A stretch of DNA of 64,000 nt from Gnetum montanum (Eukaryota > Streptophyta > Gnetopsida > Gnetales > Gnetaceae), in contig MNCI01020848.1 in NCBI GenBank assembly GCA_015680685.1, positions 32,935 to 96,934 of the forward strand, read 5' to 3'. The notes under the pieces were generated by a model. It saw nothing but the letters and a program-made list of their open reading frames with translations. It did no database searches and was not told the DNA's origin. Numbering within the stretch: the first letter of the stretch is position 1; each line of letters starts with the position of its first letter. The translations under genes and the position numbers were made by a program. Shown here piece by piece: positions 1 through 11,060 of this stretch.

Positions 1-813
1 GCAATGTCACTGTTTAGAGGAATGGACTTGGTCCTGATCTTGGAACGATGGGTTAATGAAATGTTAATCATGCTTTGCACATAGGATTCATTGTGCCCTG
101 GGTTAGTTACCTCATGTCCCAATCTCTACAATCCCTTTCTCTAGTTTGTCTCATCTCATTGTTCATGTAATTATAGCTCGTGTCGTGTGTAACATAGAAT
201 TCTTACCTCATTCCGGTGATATTTATAGGTGTGTGTTTTGTGGAATTAGTGTAGATTACATCTAACCCTTCTAGTGCCCATGGACACTTTAAGTGTGGTT
301 ACACAAGGGCATTATAGGTTGGAACCTGCTTTGGGGAGGACCCACTTGTGTAATTTCTTGTAATTTTCACTTATGACATAGTTCACACACATCATTTCTC
401 ATCCTCAGCTTACTTTTTATAACATTCTTTCCATATTATTATTATCCCTTGAAATTTCAACGTTCCTATGTACCATTACATACCCTTTTTCTCCCATCCA
501 AGGTTTTATTGATAAAATCCACACCATCATAATTTTCATGCCTTCAGAACTAGTTGAATTACCCTAGAACCCTTTAACAATAATCCAGATGTCCTTATTT
601 TACATCATTTAATTTCGAAGAAATATTAATAATTTGGTACATTCTCTAAGTGCCCTAACTTCAATGAAAATATATATACGTGACCCCCTTGTGCTAATCA
701 ACATCATCTACAACTCGCGATTGTGCGTCCCTTGCTTTCATATCCATAACGTGCTCGCTGGTACTCCAATTTTCATTCCGTTTGAACCTACTTGACCTCA
801 GAGTGTTCAGCTT
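1..813 (+). other. Non-coding 3' region of element E
   Basis: No gene seen. The stretch matches the 3' non-coding region of element F near 53.1-53.6 kb: both share a run of short blocks around accca-cttg-taa and the same order of landmarks. It therefore lies between the end of pol and the 3' ORF. The antisense open frame at 694-909 is not supported by homology. Confidence 0.6.
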
Positions 814-825
814 AGTCATGGGGGA
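814..825 (+). promoter_or_regulatory. Internal purine-tract motif AGTCATGGGGGA
   Basis: Twelve bases identical in core to the family's 3' polypurine tract, about 300 bases before the 3' ORF. The equivalent site is present in F (53624), in A- (32483, minus) and, degenerate, in B (15717, minus). A second plus-strand primer is an inference. Confidence 0.5.
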
Positions 826-1127
826 GGGGCACATGCCGAATAGCACATAAATTTTTTTGAAATTCATCATCACCCGAAGGACATATTTAAGGGCAATTAG
901 TTGTAACACTTAGAATAATTGTGCCCATTTAATCCCCTTAGCGATACCAGAAAATTAAATTTGGAAACCACCTAAGCAAAGAGGACTCAACATTATAATC
1001 TTTTAGGGATATTTTCTTCTAATAATTAACATCACATGGAAATAAAGTAAATCTATTAAGGCATGTAGTAAGGTATAACCTAACTTTGGTAACAACCTTA
1101 CTAACGATTGGTCCTGTGTGATTGCAG

Positions 1128-1706
1128 ATGGCCTTGAAATGTGGACAACAGGAAGGTCCTGCTCAAGGTGTGATCAAACAACTTAGGAGAGGCGATGGAC
1201 AAGTTCCTGCTGAACAACATGAAGAGAAGGAGGAACAATCATTTAGTATCCACTAAGAAGACCCTGCTACTATGCAATCAAGGCCTACCCTCTCTAAAAG
1301 CGATGCCTGGTAGTTAGGGAAAACGTACCAATTTTGGCACAATAAAGAAGAAGGCACCATGGTTAACAATTGTGGTATGAATGTTGATTTCTTTGTTCAA
1401 GCTTTGGAAGTATTAAACTTTCCAAATACAGGGCCAAAGGTTGCTCAAAACCAGCTGGACACTTTTAGAACTGAGCAAATTAACAAACTATTGATAGAGA
1501 ATAAAAGGGTGGTGGAAGAAAAAGAGAAGGCTGACTGAGATGCCTCTATGGCACAAGCACAAAATTACATTCATGCCAAGGCACTCAAGGCCTTACAAGA
1601 GGAGAAAATCTAGGCCATACTTCAACGCCATCAAATCCCAAGACCTGGAGTGCAAGAAAAGGGAAAGACACCTATGGAGGAGCCACCACCTCTAGGAACT
1701 ACATGA
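1128..1706 (+). pseudogene. 3' ORF (ORF3) of element E, internally shortened, four nonsense codons
   Basis: One frame runs 193 codons from ATGGCC to a TGA, interrupted only by TAA, TAG, TGA and TAG codons, all explicable as C-to-T changes in Gln or Arg codons. The product starts MALKCGQQEGPAQG, is rich in Glu, Gln and Lys with a likely coiled-coil middle, and ends MEEPPPLGTT. The same start and end occur in the minus-strand copy in element B (15357 to 12631), which is 2.7 kb, so this copy has an internal deletion. The ATG follows directly on attgcag, a good splice-acceptor match, suggesting expression from a spliced subgenomic RNA as for env-position ORFs. No recognised domain; function unknown. 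Confidence 0.65.
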
Positions 1707-1869
1707 GTTCCACCAATTTTGTAATCATAGGATTTTCTTTTATGTTGTATCTCAATTTTGTTCTAACTCCACACTGCGGCATGATTCCATTCTAGTCAGT
1801 CAATAATCCCATACCTATCCACTGTGTAATCAATGGAGCTTGTTCTCTCTATAACTCGAGGATGAGTTT

Positions 1870-1888
1870 TCATTCAGTTGTGGGGGTA
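1870..1888 (+). promoter_or_regulatory. Polypurine tract of element E
   Basis: The sequence cattcagttgtgggggta abuts the LTR start TGATGAG. This is the plus-strand primer site. The same block precedes the 3' LTR of A+, F and, reversed, A- and B. Confidence 0.8.
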
Positions 1889-2805
1889 TGATGAGTCATG
1901 AATTTGTTGGCTGTGATATCACTACCATGATATCATAGCTATGATATCCTAGTGGTTGTGATATCATAGTCAGGATATCAGAGCCATGATATCGCATGGG
2001 CTGCGATATCACGTACGCGATATCATGTACGCGATGTATCGTATGCGATATTGCATCCTTCTTGCCATAAATTCCATAAATAAGAGGTGACTCTCCCTCA
2101 TTTCACACCTTAGGTTAGATTGTAGCAAAGCTCTGGCAGTTTGATCCCTCTAGAGATAGATTATTTTCCCATGTTTTCCCGCAGTGTGGTGAATGTAATT
2201 GTACGACATCCTTTATTCGAGTGTGACGTACTTGGACATGCACATGACCGAAAATAAAGATCGATATTACTTCATCATTGCAGCATTCACTTTGTTTATT
2301 TATTTATTTAATTACTATTTACTACTTTCCTAATTAGTCTCTCTCTCACCCTTATCTCCTAGAATGTGGAATGAGTACAACTTGATTATGAGCATTTAAG
2401 TGTGACTACTTGGTAACCCTGTGGCATACCTAGGATCTACGCTTGGTAATCCCAGTGGTAGTCGTGCATGAAGCTCAAGATGTGTATGGATAATTAAGGA
2501 ATGGATGCTCATCGCACTTAGGCTAGATTAGATTCTCTTACCCTTTTCCCTCCTAGCTTAGCTTAGTTAATATTATCTTCCATGGCCTTAGGAGTAGCAT
2601 TAGATTAGGAAACATCATACACCTCACTTTGGAAAAAACCATACATGACAAATATAATACTAGTCTAGGTGGGAAGATAGTGAAATACGACCTAAGGATA
2701 ACTATCTAGGTGCCACAACTAGTCTGTCTATGGAGTTCAACCGAATCGCGCGTGAGAACGCTTGTATTTGTATGGTTGAGTGTAGGGGTATCTCACCACT
2801 CATCA
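1889..2805 (+). repeat. 3' LTR of element E (917 bp)
   Basis: Starts TGATGAG and ends CTCATCA, a perfect 7-bp terminal inverted repeat. Positions 1910-2060 hold at least eight GATATC palindromes in U3. A TATA-like ccataaataagagg lies at 2074-2087, followed by the R/U5 blocks shared with A- and the solo LTR at 44420. Two copies of a cttggtaa-ccc-agtggt motif sit near 2410-2455. Confidence 0.85.
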
Positions 2806-2899
2806 ATACCTAATAGATAAAAAATGTATAAAGAATGGTGTAAAATGAAAAGTTGAAAAATTGAGGATCCTTTACAATATATTAGCATGGATGACCCTC

Positions 2900-3560
2900 T
2901 CCTCCATGACTAAGTTGCAAGGAGGAGATCTGAAAAATAGAACATGCTTGGCCCCATAGGTAGAGAAGTCATCCATGAAGACTTCTACCCTACTACCAAT
3001 TTGTTGTTAAAAGATGTTGAGGACCAATCATTGGAATGTAATAAAGGAATTGCATAGGCCAAAAGACTTCTTCCTATATGAAAAAGTTCCCTAGGAACTT
3101 GTGAATGTAGTTGTCATCCAATGCTATCTAGATTTGGTTATAGCCACTATAACCATCCAAAAAATTGTAATAGTAATTCCCTACTATGGTTTCCAACATC
3201 TATTCCATAAGTGACAATAGAAATTGATCCATGTATGTCACCATATTTAATATTTGAAACTCTATGTAAACTCCATATTTTTTACCTTTGTTTTGGAACA
3301 ATGATGAGTGGGCTAATCCATTTGCTATCCACAATTGGGTAGATGAACCCATCTTTGAGGGGTTGCTCAATATCCTCCTTAATAATCTACTTGAACTTGA
3401 AATTCAATCATTATTGTGGTTGCCTCTTTAGCTTGATGGAGAAGTCTTCATAGATATGGTGTTGGCATATTCAAAGATCTATTTCTATAAGTTCATAATA
3501 TGACCAAGTAAAGGCTATTGGTCATTTATTCACCACTTTCAATAATTTTTATTCTTTTTT
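2900..3560 (-). pseudogene. RT fragment of element D, fused to the pol terminus
   Basis: Translated on the minus strand, this follows the RT of A+ and G: an acidic linker, a FIYPIVDSKWISPLIIVPK block, and a catalytic block reading VEVFMDDFSTYGA near 2960-2990. The frame is broken by many stops. Straight after FMDDFSTYGA the thumb, RNase H and integrase are gone, and the sequence joins the pol C-terminal signature SHGGEGHPC and a stop at about 2890-2911. The deletion therefore removed roughly 2 kb relative to G. The frame at the junction is not preserved, unlike in A-. RT activity is impossible here. Confidence 0.7.
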
Positions 3561-3979
3561 AGGAGTAAATTTAGCATTGATGATCACTGACTTGTCATTA
3601 TTAAGAAAAGCATATTCCATGCCTACTGGTAAAGCCTTAAGTTCAAGGGGCTCTTACTTAAAGTTCTTAGAGATCTTCAAATCTTCTCAATCCATTTTGC
3701 TTTATGCATTCGAGAGTTGATGATGGAGTTACTCTATTTTTTCCATGCTTTCAACATAAGTGCTAGTAAGGCTCTCAGCTGGTTCCATCCATATGGTTGA
3801 TTTAGTTTGATTATTTGTTATTAGCCATAAGGTACCTTCTTATTTTGTGGCAGTTACATATAGGAACTATTGAATCATTATTGTTTTAGCACACTAATTT
3901 CATGCTTGAAGTGATGTGCCTTTGATTGTCCACAGGTTTTACACACAATGGTACCCTATGTCATTGTATGTGATGCATG

Positions 3980-4420
3980 GAACTCTCTTCTTCTAAACTT
4001 TACCAAATTCATTTTTCTTGGAAATTTCCAAGGAAAGGTTTTGAATCCCTATCTTGTCATTTAATATGCTTATCCATGCTCTTCCCATAATGATAGGGAA
4101 GTCCCCCTTGTAACTTTTCACATGGATCACTAGGAAATCAATAGGATAGGACCATCCACAAACAGTGGTCACAATGTCCTCCATTAACCCCATAGGGATA
4201 GTGATGGTTTGATCAAGTAGCTCTAATATAGTGTTACTCTTTTTTAAAGGAGGAAAGTTTTAAGCCTTGTATATTTCTCAAGAAATCAAGTTGACTCTAG
4301 AACCTGAATCCAAAAGAGACTTGCATGGTTCATTTCCTGTAATCTATAAGTAGATGAGGGGACTCCTAGGATCAGATCACTTCATGGAAAGGTGAATGAA
4401 TTTTATCCAATTTATGATTG
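3980..4420 (-). pseudogene. Retroviral-type aspartic protease of element D
   Basis: The minus-strand product contains SLLDSGSRVNLIS (about 4275-4315) with the catalytic DSG intact, then after a stop GLMEDIVTTVCGWSYPIDF and a flap/C-terminal block IIMGRAWISILNDKIGI. This is the retropepsin order seen in A-, A+, B and G. It lies directly after the Pro/Ser-rich gag end and before the linker to RT. Stop codons between the DSG block and the rest make it a pseudogene. Confidence 0.75.
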
Positions 4421-7060
4421 CATGGGTTAACATGATAGTATGGATATGGGGATATTTTGATTTAAAGGAGGCTTGGTAGGACTTTCAAAGGTAGAAGAAG
4501 TAGGGTTGGCAACCACAAGTGTTTGTGAGGGTTTTGTGGGACTATTAGTTTTGAAGAATGACCTATTATGATCCTTGGGTTTAGGACCATCTAGATGGAT
4601 ATCTAGTTGTAGATTCATTACCCTTGTGGAATTTCCTTACAGTGGTTGTGTGGGAATTTCACTCTACATAGATGAAGTAGGTGGCAAAGGTATGACTAGT
4701 TGTGATGTAGGAGTTGATGGGTGTTAAGGAGGATGAAGGAAAAAAAGAGACTTCCCCTTGGAGAAGGTGCTTTGTAGTATTCTAGAGGGTAGTAGTGGTA
4801 AAAAAAGGAGGCATGGCTAGAGGATTCATGTGAGGATATAAACTATTGGACATAGTATCTACAAGGATCAAGTTTCTTGTAAGGATGTTGTTTCTATGGT
4901 GGTGGCATCCCCCATGACTAAGGATGTTATCATTGTTGATACTACTTCTAAGGTTGAGGAGGTACTCCACTCAAATAATATGTTTGTTGGTAGAACTACT
5001 ACTTGTAGTTGCCTTGTGGATAAGGTAACGACCTAAGTGCTTGCCATTTTACCAATCTAGGATTTAAAGCGTACATCCTAGATTCTTGCAAGTGTGAAGA
5101 TATTGGATAACATCCCTTACGATGTTCATATTGGTAAATTTCACAATAATCATAATGTATTTCACAATTTGCAACCTCCTCTACTACTATAGCTTTATCC
5201 TTGTTCTTATAGTATCCCTATTTTGTATCTTTTTTCTTTCTTCTTTCTTGACCACTACCCCCTTGGTCTCTTTGTTTCTTTGTAATCTTTAAAGCTAATT
5301 AGAACTTCTCATCCAAGGACTCCCACATATTGTCTGTCTTAGCCAATATTTCAGTGACACATTTTTGTATCGATAAGATTTTCTTCTACACCATTTCATC
5401 AAGTGGTGCCTCCTCCTTAGTATCATAGAAACACATCACTTTCATGTTTTTTAAGTTCACTTTCTTGTTGGCCACTTGATCTATCAACCTTTAGATTTGA
5501 TAGGAATGTAGCTCAAAAAGTCTTCCTTGGTCATAAACCCCAAGAGCTTTTCTTGTTTCATTCCTAAGTCCATATATGATATGGTGTAGGTAGTCCCTTT
5601 AAGAGTATTAATGGCCTAGGAATCAGTGCAAAAGAGAATAGTACTTGCCCAAGGTTGCATCCAAGGACTTATGATTTTCTTTTTTTCATCATTGGATTTG
5701 TCTCAACAAGTTGAACATGCTAGAGTAGGTTTGGTACTTCTTGTTGAAAAGGTTTAATATTGTACTCCATCAATGAATAGATTTTGATTCTAAGGGCTGA
5801 TATTAGATTTCAACTTCCTTAATGAGTATCTTTGGAAATAGTTTCAACTTCTGCCATTCATTTTCAATGTTTTGTAAGGCACAAACATCTTGTAAGGCTT
5901 GCAAATGGTTTTATGGATATGAGTTATATCCCCTTTCAAATATAGAAATATTGTTCATGTCCAATCTCTTGATTTGACTATCTTTCAAGTGGCTTGTTGG
6001 AATTCTGATTGCCTCTAAAATATTTAACATATTTTAGGTAGTCGTAAAGGCTCATTATAATCATAATAATCTTGATGGCCCCTATCATGGCCATGATGTC
6101 TATGGTAACTCTTGTTATGCCTTTGTTCTCAATGATGCTCCTACCTTTGTTGATGTCCTTGCTTCTATTCCTATTATCTTGATGAAATCTACATTCATCC
6201 CCATCCCAACATTCATCTCCATCCCCTGATCATGGCTATTCTTTCTTTTGTCTTAGCCTCTACTTCTCTTGTCAGAGTTGGAGGAGAAAGACGATGAGAA
6301 TGATGATGTGGGTGTGGAAGAAGATGAACTAGCACCATAATGATGCTTGCTAGTTCCTCTTATTTGAGCCCTACCTTGATAAGCGTATTTGTCTTTATCT
6401 TTGTGCTTGTTGTTATCCTTTCTTTTGGGTGAATGGTTGTGGTTGTTATCTTTTAAGGCCCCTTGATCTTAAGAACCATTCTTTTCCTCATTTAAGTTGT
6501 TCAAAGTTGATTGTAACATTTGGTTAAGGGTTTTTGTATGATAGAAAGGATAAGAATCTATGTATTGGAATTGGCCTAGAAATAAGTCCTTACCTTCTTT
6601 ATGTTACTGCAAGAATAACTAGGTTGGCACTCTCTTGTGCTTAGAAGCATCATATCATGCTTCTATTTGTCGATCCTTCTTTCATTGGGCATCTGTTGGA
6701 TGATAATTCATATAAGTATGGTCCTGGACCTTGTACTATATGTTAAGTGTAGTGATGCCTAGCCTAATGAGATTGGTCATTAACATGGTAGGAATAGATT
6801 GGTCAAGAGACAACATAATGTTGTCTTCCTTCTCCCTCCCTCCTAGTTGCTTGTGTTGATGTAGGATTGTAAGGGTCTAGATGGGTATAAATAATACAAA
6901 GTTGTTATGATGCTTTTTAAACATCCTATCTTTGATTGGTTTTTCTTGTAAATGATGGAGATTCATCCCTGTGAGAAGAAGCCATGTTAGCATTTTCTAG
7001 AAATAGTATGCTTACTCTTATCTGCTTAATGATTTATTGTTTAATAATCCTTACATCTTT
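4421..7060 (-). pseudogene. gag of element D
   Basis: Decayed gag read leftwards from the primer site. Recognisable parts are the Ser/His/Lys-rich hinge (about 6100-6480), the capsid region around 5480-5960, and near 5100-5160 the family zinc-knuckle block YEHRKGC, whose second Cys is Tyr here. The Pro/Thr-rich end (4430-4990) includes SHGGCHHH encoded over a purine motif at 4908-4919. Many stops and frameshifts. Gag normally builds the virus-like particle and binds the genomic RNA; this copy cannot be made intact. Confidence 0.65.
4908..4919 (-). promoter_or_regulatory. Internal purine-tract motif in gag of D
   Basis: On the minus strand it reads AGTCATGGGGGA, the family's PPT core, at the same gag position as in F (51047) and A- (35262). 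Confidence 0.45.
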
Positions 7061-7108
7061 GTATGATGTCATTCTCTTTTTCCTACTTAGCATACTTAGC
7101 TAAACTAA

Positions 7109-7126
7109 ATCCACATATTGATGCTA
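7109..7126 (-). promoter_or_regulatory. Primer-binding site of element D (decayed)
   Basis: Minus-strand TAGCATCAATATGTGGAT lies one base from the LTR end. It aligns with the complement of the 3' end of plant tRNA-Asp; most mismatches are C-to-T or G-to-A. Confidence 0.55.
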
Positions 7127-7127
7127 A

Positions 7128-7941
7128 TGATGAGCATTGTATAATCCCTATGCCCAACCATATGAATCACAAGCATGCACTAGTGATTCGGTTGAGTTTC
7201 ATGGACTTAGCTTCTAAACGTGTGTATAGAAAAAGATTATGACTGAAGGAAATGTATGATCATTGTCTTCTTAACTCTCACTTCTTTAGGCTCTTCTGTA
7301 TTGTTAAGTACGAGTTAAGGCATATGATATTTATTTATATTTATATTTTTTATATGTTTTTTATCCTAAGCATTGGTGAAAAGATAAATGGTTACTCATT
7401 AACTATTCTGGCTATCTAATGGTTCGAAGGCTAACTATCCTAACATAAGTATCTATACTCACTTTTCATATACATCCTAAACTTGTCTTATTGCTACTAG
7501 GTTACCAAGTGGTAATTACTAGGTGTACCAAATGGCCATTGCTGAGATCACCAAGTGTTAAACAATATGCTCGAAGTGATCGTACTTATATGTTCACTAT
7601 TAAATGTATCAATTACTTAAGATAAGAATATAAAGTTTATTAAGAACAAAGTACAAGTAAGAAACATTAATCTATTCTAAGTGCTACAATGAATTTCAAG
7701 AATCTCGTCTTTATTGCTATTCACATTAATGTGTTTAGGTACATGAAATTTAAATAAAGATATGTATAATTACTTTAGTTCATACTATGGACACTTAAAA
7801 AAAAATGTAGTGGGAACATACATTTATATAGGCTTGAATCCCATCTGCATTGATGCATGAACACATGTGTTGATGGAGATACATTGACAAGGCTATGTCG
7901 ACGCATGCCCATTGATGCAACAAGTCAACTACACTTCATCA
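7128..7941 (-). repeat. 5' LTR of element D (814 bp)
   Basis: Terminal TGATGAG at the left and CTTCATCA at the right; the primer site is on the left, so this is the 5' LTR of a minus-strand element. The U3 part (7850-7941) carries repeated (a)ttgatg-tg blocks instead of GATATC, as in the F and G LTRs. Confidence 0.8.
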
Positions 7942-8119
7942 TATATGTTATGCATGCTACTATAATAAGCTATGATATTATAAATGTAATAATATGAAAT
8001 GAATTTTATTTAAGTACATATGATATCTAATGCATCCTACATAGATATACATACATACATACATACTTATTTATAACTATAATTTACTAAATTATTGATC
8101 TATTAGATATCCACATAGA

Positions 8120-9135
8120 ACACCAGTATAAAAATGTTTAAGGTGGAACACATTGGAGTTTCTAGTAAACTTGTTGCATTGAAGGTTAGCTATATTGTAA
8201 ACATTAGGTGCTACAACCTCCATGACTTGGTATGGTCTTAACCACATTAGTGAGAACTTTTTTTGAGGGCCATTTTGCTTAGAATTTTTAGCTCTTTTGA
8301 AGATAGGATCACCTATTTAAAAGGATTAAGAGAAAATTTTTTTATTAAACCATATTTTAATAATGATTTGATGATTTAATAGGTTTTTAAACATTTAAGT
8401 TCAACATCTCAAAGATCATAAGATCTAGTGATAAGAATTTCATTGGGATTTAGGTAATCTAGGAAAAACTTATAAGTAGGGACTTGCAAGTTGATGGGTA
8501 ATAAAGGTTTTTGACCATAAAATAGCTCATAAGAAGTGATCTTGAGAGATTATTTCTAATGAATACAATCTATCCATATAACCCATTTTACCTTTTCATG
8601 CCAAGATTTTGGATTGTCATTAATCATCTTTTTAACTCCACCTAGAAGATTTTTGTTGGAAGATTTTGCTAAGTCATTTCCTTGAGGATAATATTCCATA
8701 CAAATTTGATTAGGATTTTGTTATTCATATCCCATTCATTAATTCTACTAAGATGAAGGTAGAATCATTGTTGATGACTAGTGCATATGGATGTTCCTAT
8801 CGGGTTATGATAACTTCCTCAAGAAATTTAATAACCTCATGAGATGTAGCTTTTTTAGTTGGTTTGGCTTCTATACAACGTGTAGTATAGCTAATTTCCA
8901 TTAAAATAAACTTATGTTAGCTTGATGATGATGGGTTGATGACTCCCATAAAATCAAGAGCCCATTATGCAAAAGGTCTTACTTCAATAATGGGTTGTAG
9001 CAGTGCTAAGCTTTTAAAATCTCTTCCTTTGAATATTTGACATTGGATACAAGTGTTTAATATATTATAAGCATTGGGAATTATATTTGGTTAATAATAA
9101 TTGACCTTTTAAATCTTGTAAGTTAAATATTGATA
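8120..9135 (-). pseudogene. Integrase of element C
   Basis: The minus-strand translation shows the end of the zinc finger (CIQCQIF, about 9040) and the start of the catalytic core, ALDFMGVINPSSS (about 8930-8960). Further left is a core region resembling the TKWVEV and RYGCPYALV blocks of plant gypsy integrases (8760-8880), then a C-terminal part to about 8130. Almost every line has stop codons. It joins directly to an RT stump at about 9205, so most of RT and the canonical RNase H were deleted. Family assignment to integrase is solid; no activity is possible. Confidence 0.65.
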
Positions 9136-9186
9136 GCCTAGGTGTTCTTTACCATAGACATCTAAGCAATGAAGTATTCTTCTTGA

Positions 9187-9531
9187 TTAGCTATCATGAA
9201 AATATGATTTCTTTCTTGCATTAAGATTTCTAAAGTCACTGCACAATTGTATCTCTCCTGACTTTTTAGGTATAAGAACTAAGTTTGAAATCCAATTAGA
9301 ATGTCTAACTGGATATACAATTCTAGATTCCAAGAGATTATCAATACCCTTTTTCATTAAAGGTTTGATTTTAGGATTGATTAATCTTAATTTTTGTCTA
9401 AAAGGTTTAGTTTCAAGTCTAACTGGTATTGTGTAGGTAATGATAAATGAATTATAAATCTTTAAATATTCATAAGACCAACCTAAAACATCATTGAATT
9501 CTTGTAGCAATGTGGTTAATATCCTTTTCAT
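9187..9531 (-). pseudogene. N-terminal stump of RT, element C
   Basis: A 114-codon open stretch with gypsy RT motifs 1 and 2: a KPFRQKLRLINP block, then IDNLLESRIVYPVRHSNWIS, then LVLIPKKSGEIQLCSDFRNL. Right after the DFRNLNA block the sequence jumps to pre-integrase sequence, so the palm with the YxDD/FxDD site, the thumb and the gypsy RNase H are all absent. Located downstream of the archaeal-type RNase H at 9626-10300, an unusual order. Confidence 0.75.
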
Positions 9532-9625
9532 TAGAATGTAGATGTTTACCTATTCAAATAGGGTGTTGACTTTTCTTTTTAACTAAAAAAATTTTAGTTT
9601 TTGCTAATACTTACCAATCTTTATG

Positions 9626-10310
9626 TTATAGTACTTGAATTTTGTTATCCATTTTCTTAAAATAGGCTTTCCTAGTAGAAGCATTGGGTGAAACTTCATT
9701 GATAAGGATAGACTCATTTGAAAAAGTATGTGAAGCTTCAAGAATTTGACCATAAAACTCCCCTTGACTAGTAAGAAAATACATAATTTGATGATCATCA
9801 TCAAACACTTGTAAAGATATCACATCATCAACTATGGAGTAATAACCAATCCTTTCCATGATGATTTTAAAATCCCATGATCCATATGAAAATGGAATAT
9901 CAAAAACATAAGCAGCTTGTGCTGAAGCATCAAGAATGTGATTTTCATCTCTATAGACATGTTCTAACATGATAAGATGAAATTCCTTGAATAATTCTAA
10001 TACGTATGTCTTGTATGCTCTCATTAAATGATCCTTATCTTCATGAACATTGTTGATTTGATTCACAATAAGTTGTAAATTACTATAAATCTTTAACTTT
10101 GAAATATCAAAGTAAATAGTGTACTTTAGTCCATGGATTAAAGCTTCATACTCAACCATGTTGTTCATCATGGGCTTTGAAAAATGAATAACCTTAAGTC
10201 TTAGAGTTTCACTAAGTAGAATTAACATAATTCTAGCATGACATTCTCATTTTGATGAGGCTCCATCAATCCTAAGTATCCATGTATTTAAGTTATTGAA
10301 ATATGAAAAG
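9626..10310 (-). pseudogene. Archaeal-type RNase H (aRNH) domain of element C
   Basis: Reads WILRIDGASS, then MMNNMVEYEALIHGLK, LKIYSNLQLIVNQI and DENHILDASAQAA, the strand-helix order of type-I RNase H of the archaeal/plant-Tat kind. The acidic residues are Asp in IDGASS, Glu in VEYEA and Asp in LDASAQ. The third Asp is Asn here (IYSNLQ), so the site is damaged. A 200-codon open frame covers most of it, with one frame break before it. In Tat elements such a domain is a second RNase H added to the usual one; here it sits between protease and RT. Confidence 0.7.
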
Positions 10311-10369
10311 TAAGCTCTTTGATTGATATATGTATTATCATCATCATAAATTGGATTATCCTCTGAGAA

Positions 10370-11060
10370 TTAGATAGTGAGGATTTCACTAATATTCTTG
10401 TCTTTATCAATTGGTGGAGGATCACCAAATAGAAGAATCTTTTTTTCATGTTGGTGGATAGGTAGTGTGTCAACGTGAAATTCAAAAAGTTTCTTATAAG
10501 TTTGATCATAGGATGTGGCATAGGTATGTATGTAGACATTTATGTTAGGTAAGGAGTCATTCATTGCATCTAAATTTTCATCTAGCTTGTATTCAACAAA
10601 ATCAAGATTAATGACTGCCACAAAGTATACACTTTGATTTGTTAATATGACATGAGTTTCATTGAGACTTGAGATGACATGAAAATGAAAAGGTTCTCTA
10701 GGTATTATTACATGTTTAGATTGTCCTTTATTTGGAAGGAGTTCTAAGAAATCAAATTTGAAGAAACCTCCAAATTGGGCATTGAAGGTACGTGACAATA
10801 ACATGCCATAAGTAGGTTTCATATTAACTACTAAGATGTCTATGTGACATGAGAAATTAGGATATTACTTTAGGGAAATTTGGATATCTTTAACTGATCA
10901 TACTATATTGACATTGGATCCATCAAGTTGGATAACATTTTTTGTTTAAGGAATCATTTGGGCTTATAAAGTTTTACACATCTCAAGAGGCATTACTTTT
11001 ATGATAACTCTTGAATCCATTAGGTAATTATGAATATTCTTTCCTAGTGTGACTAAAGTG
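10370..11060 (-). pseudogene. Protease and protease-RNase H linker of element C
   Basis: Minus-strand translation near 10960-11060 gives APFLITLVTLGKNIHNYLMD with DSR in place of DSG, then KVMPLEMCKTL and ILVVNMKPTYGMLLSRTF, a retropepsin-like arrangement. It runs into a 150-codon open frame (10822-10370) rich in His and Asp that links to the RNase H and matches no domain I know. Stops interrupt the protease part; the DSG change would inactivate it. Confidence 0.6.

Larger units (their letters stand above)
1..2805 (+). mobile_element. Element E: 3' part of a Ty3/gypsy LTR retrotransposon
   Basis: Only the 3' portion is in the window: non-coding 3' region, a degenerate 3' ORF, polypurine tract and 3' LTR. 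Orientation follows from the purine tract directly before an LTR that starts TGATGAG and ends CTCATCA. It appears to be inserted into element D: sequence right of 2805 is the A-rich 3' region of D on the opposite strand. The left end and the left TSD are outside the window; the right-hand TSD would begin atacc. Confidence 0.8.
2806..7941 (-). mobile_element. Element D: pol-deleted Ty3/gypsy element, 5' part
   Basis: Read right to left: 5' LTR (7941-7128), primer site, gag, protease, the first part of RT, then a jump to the extreme end of pol and the A-rich 3' region, where element E interrupts it. Its 3' LTR is outside the window. The right flank is C-type sequence, so D probably sits inside element C. 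RH and INT are missing, so D was not autonomous. Confidence 0.75.

Noticed and set aside
2897-3560. Possible chromovirus or LINE RT
   Set aside because: Motifs and linker match the neighbouring TGATGAG gypsy elements, and no chromodomain is present in their integrases.
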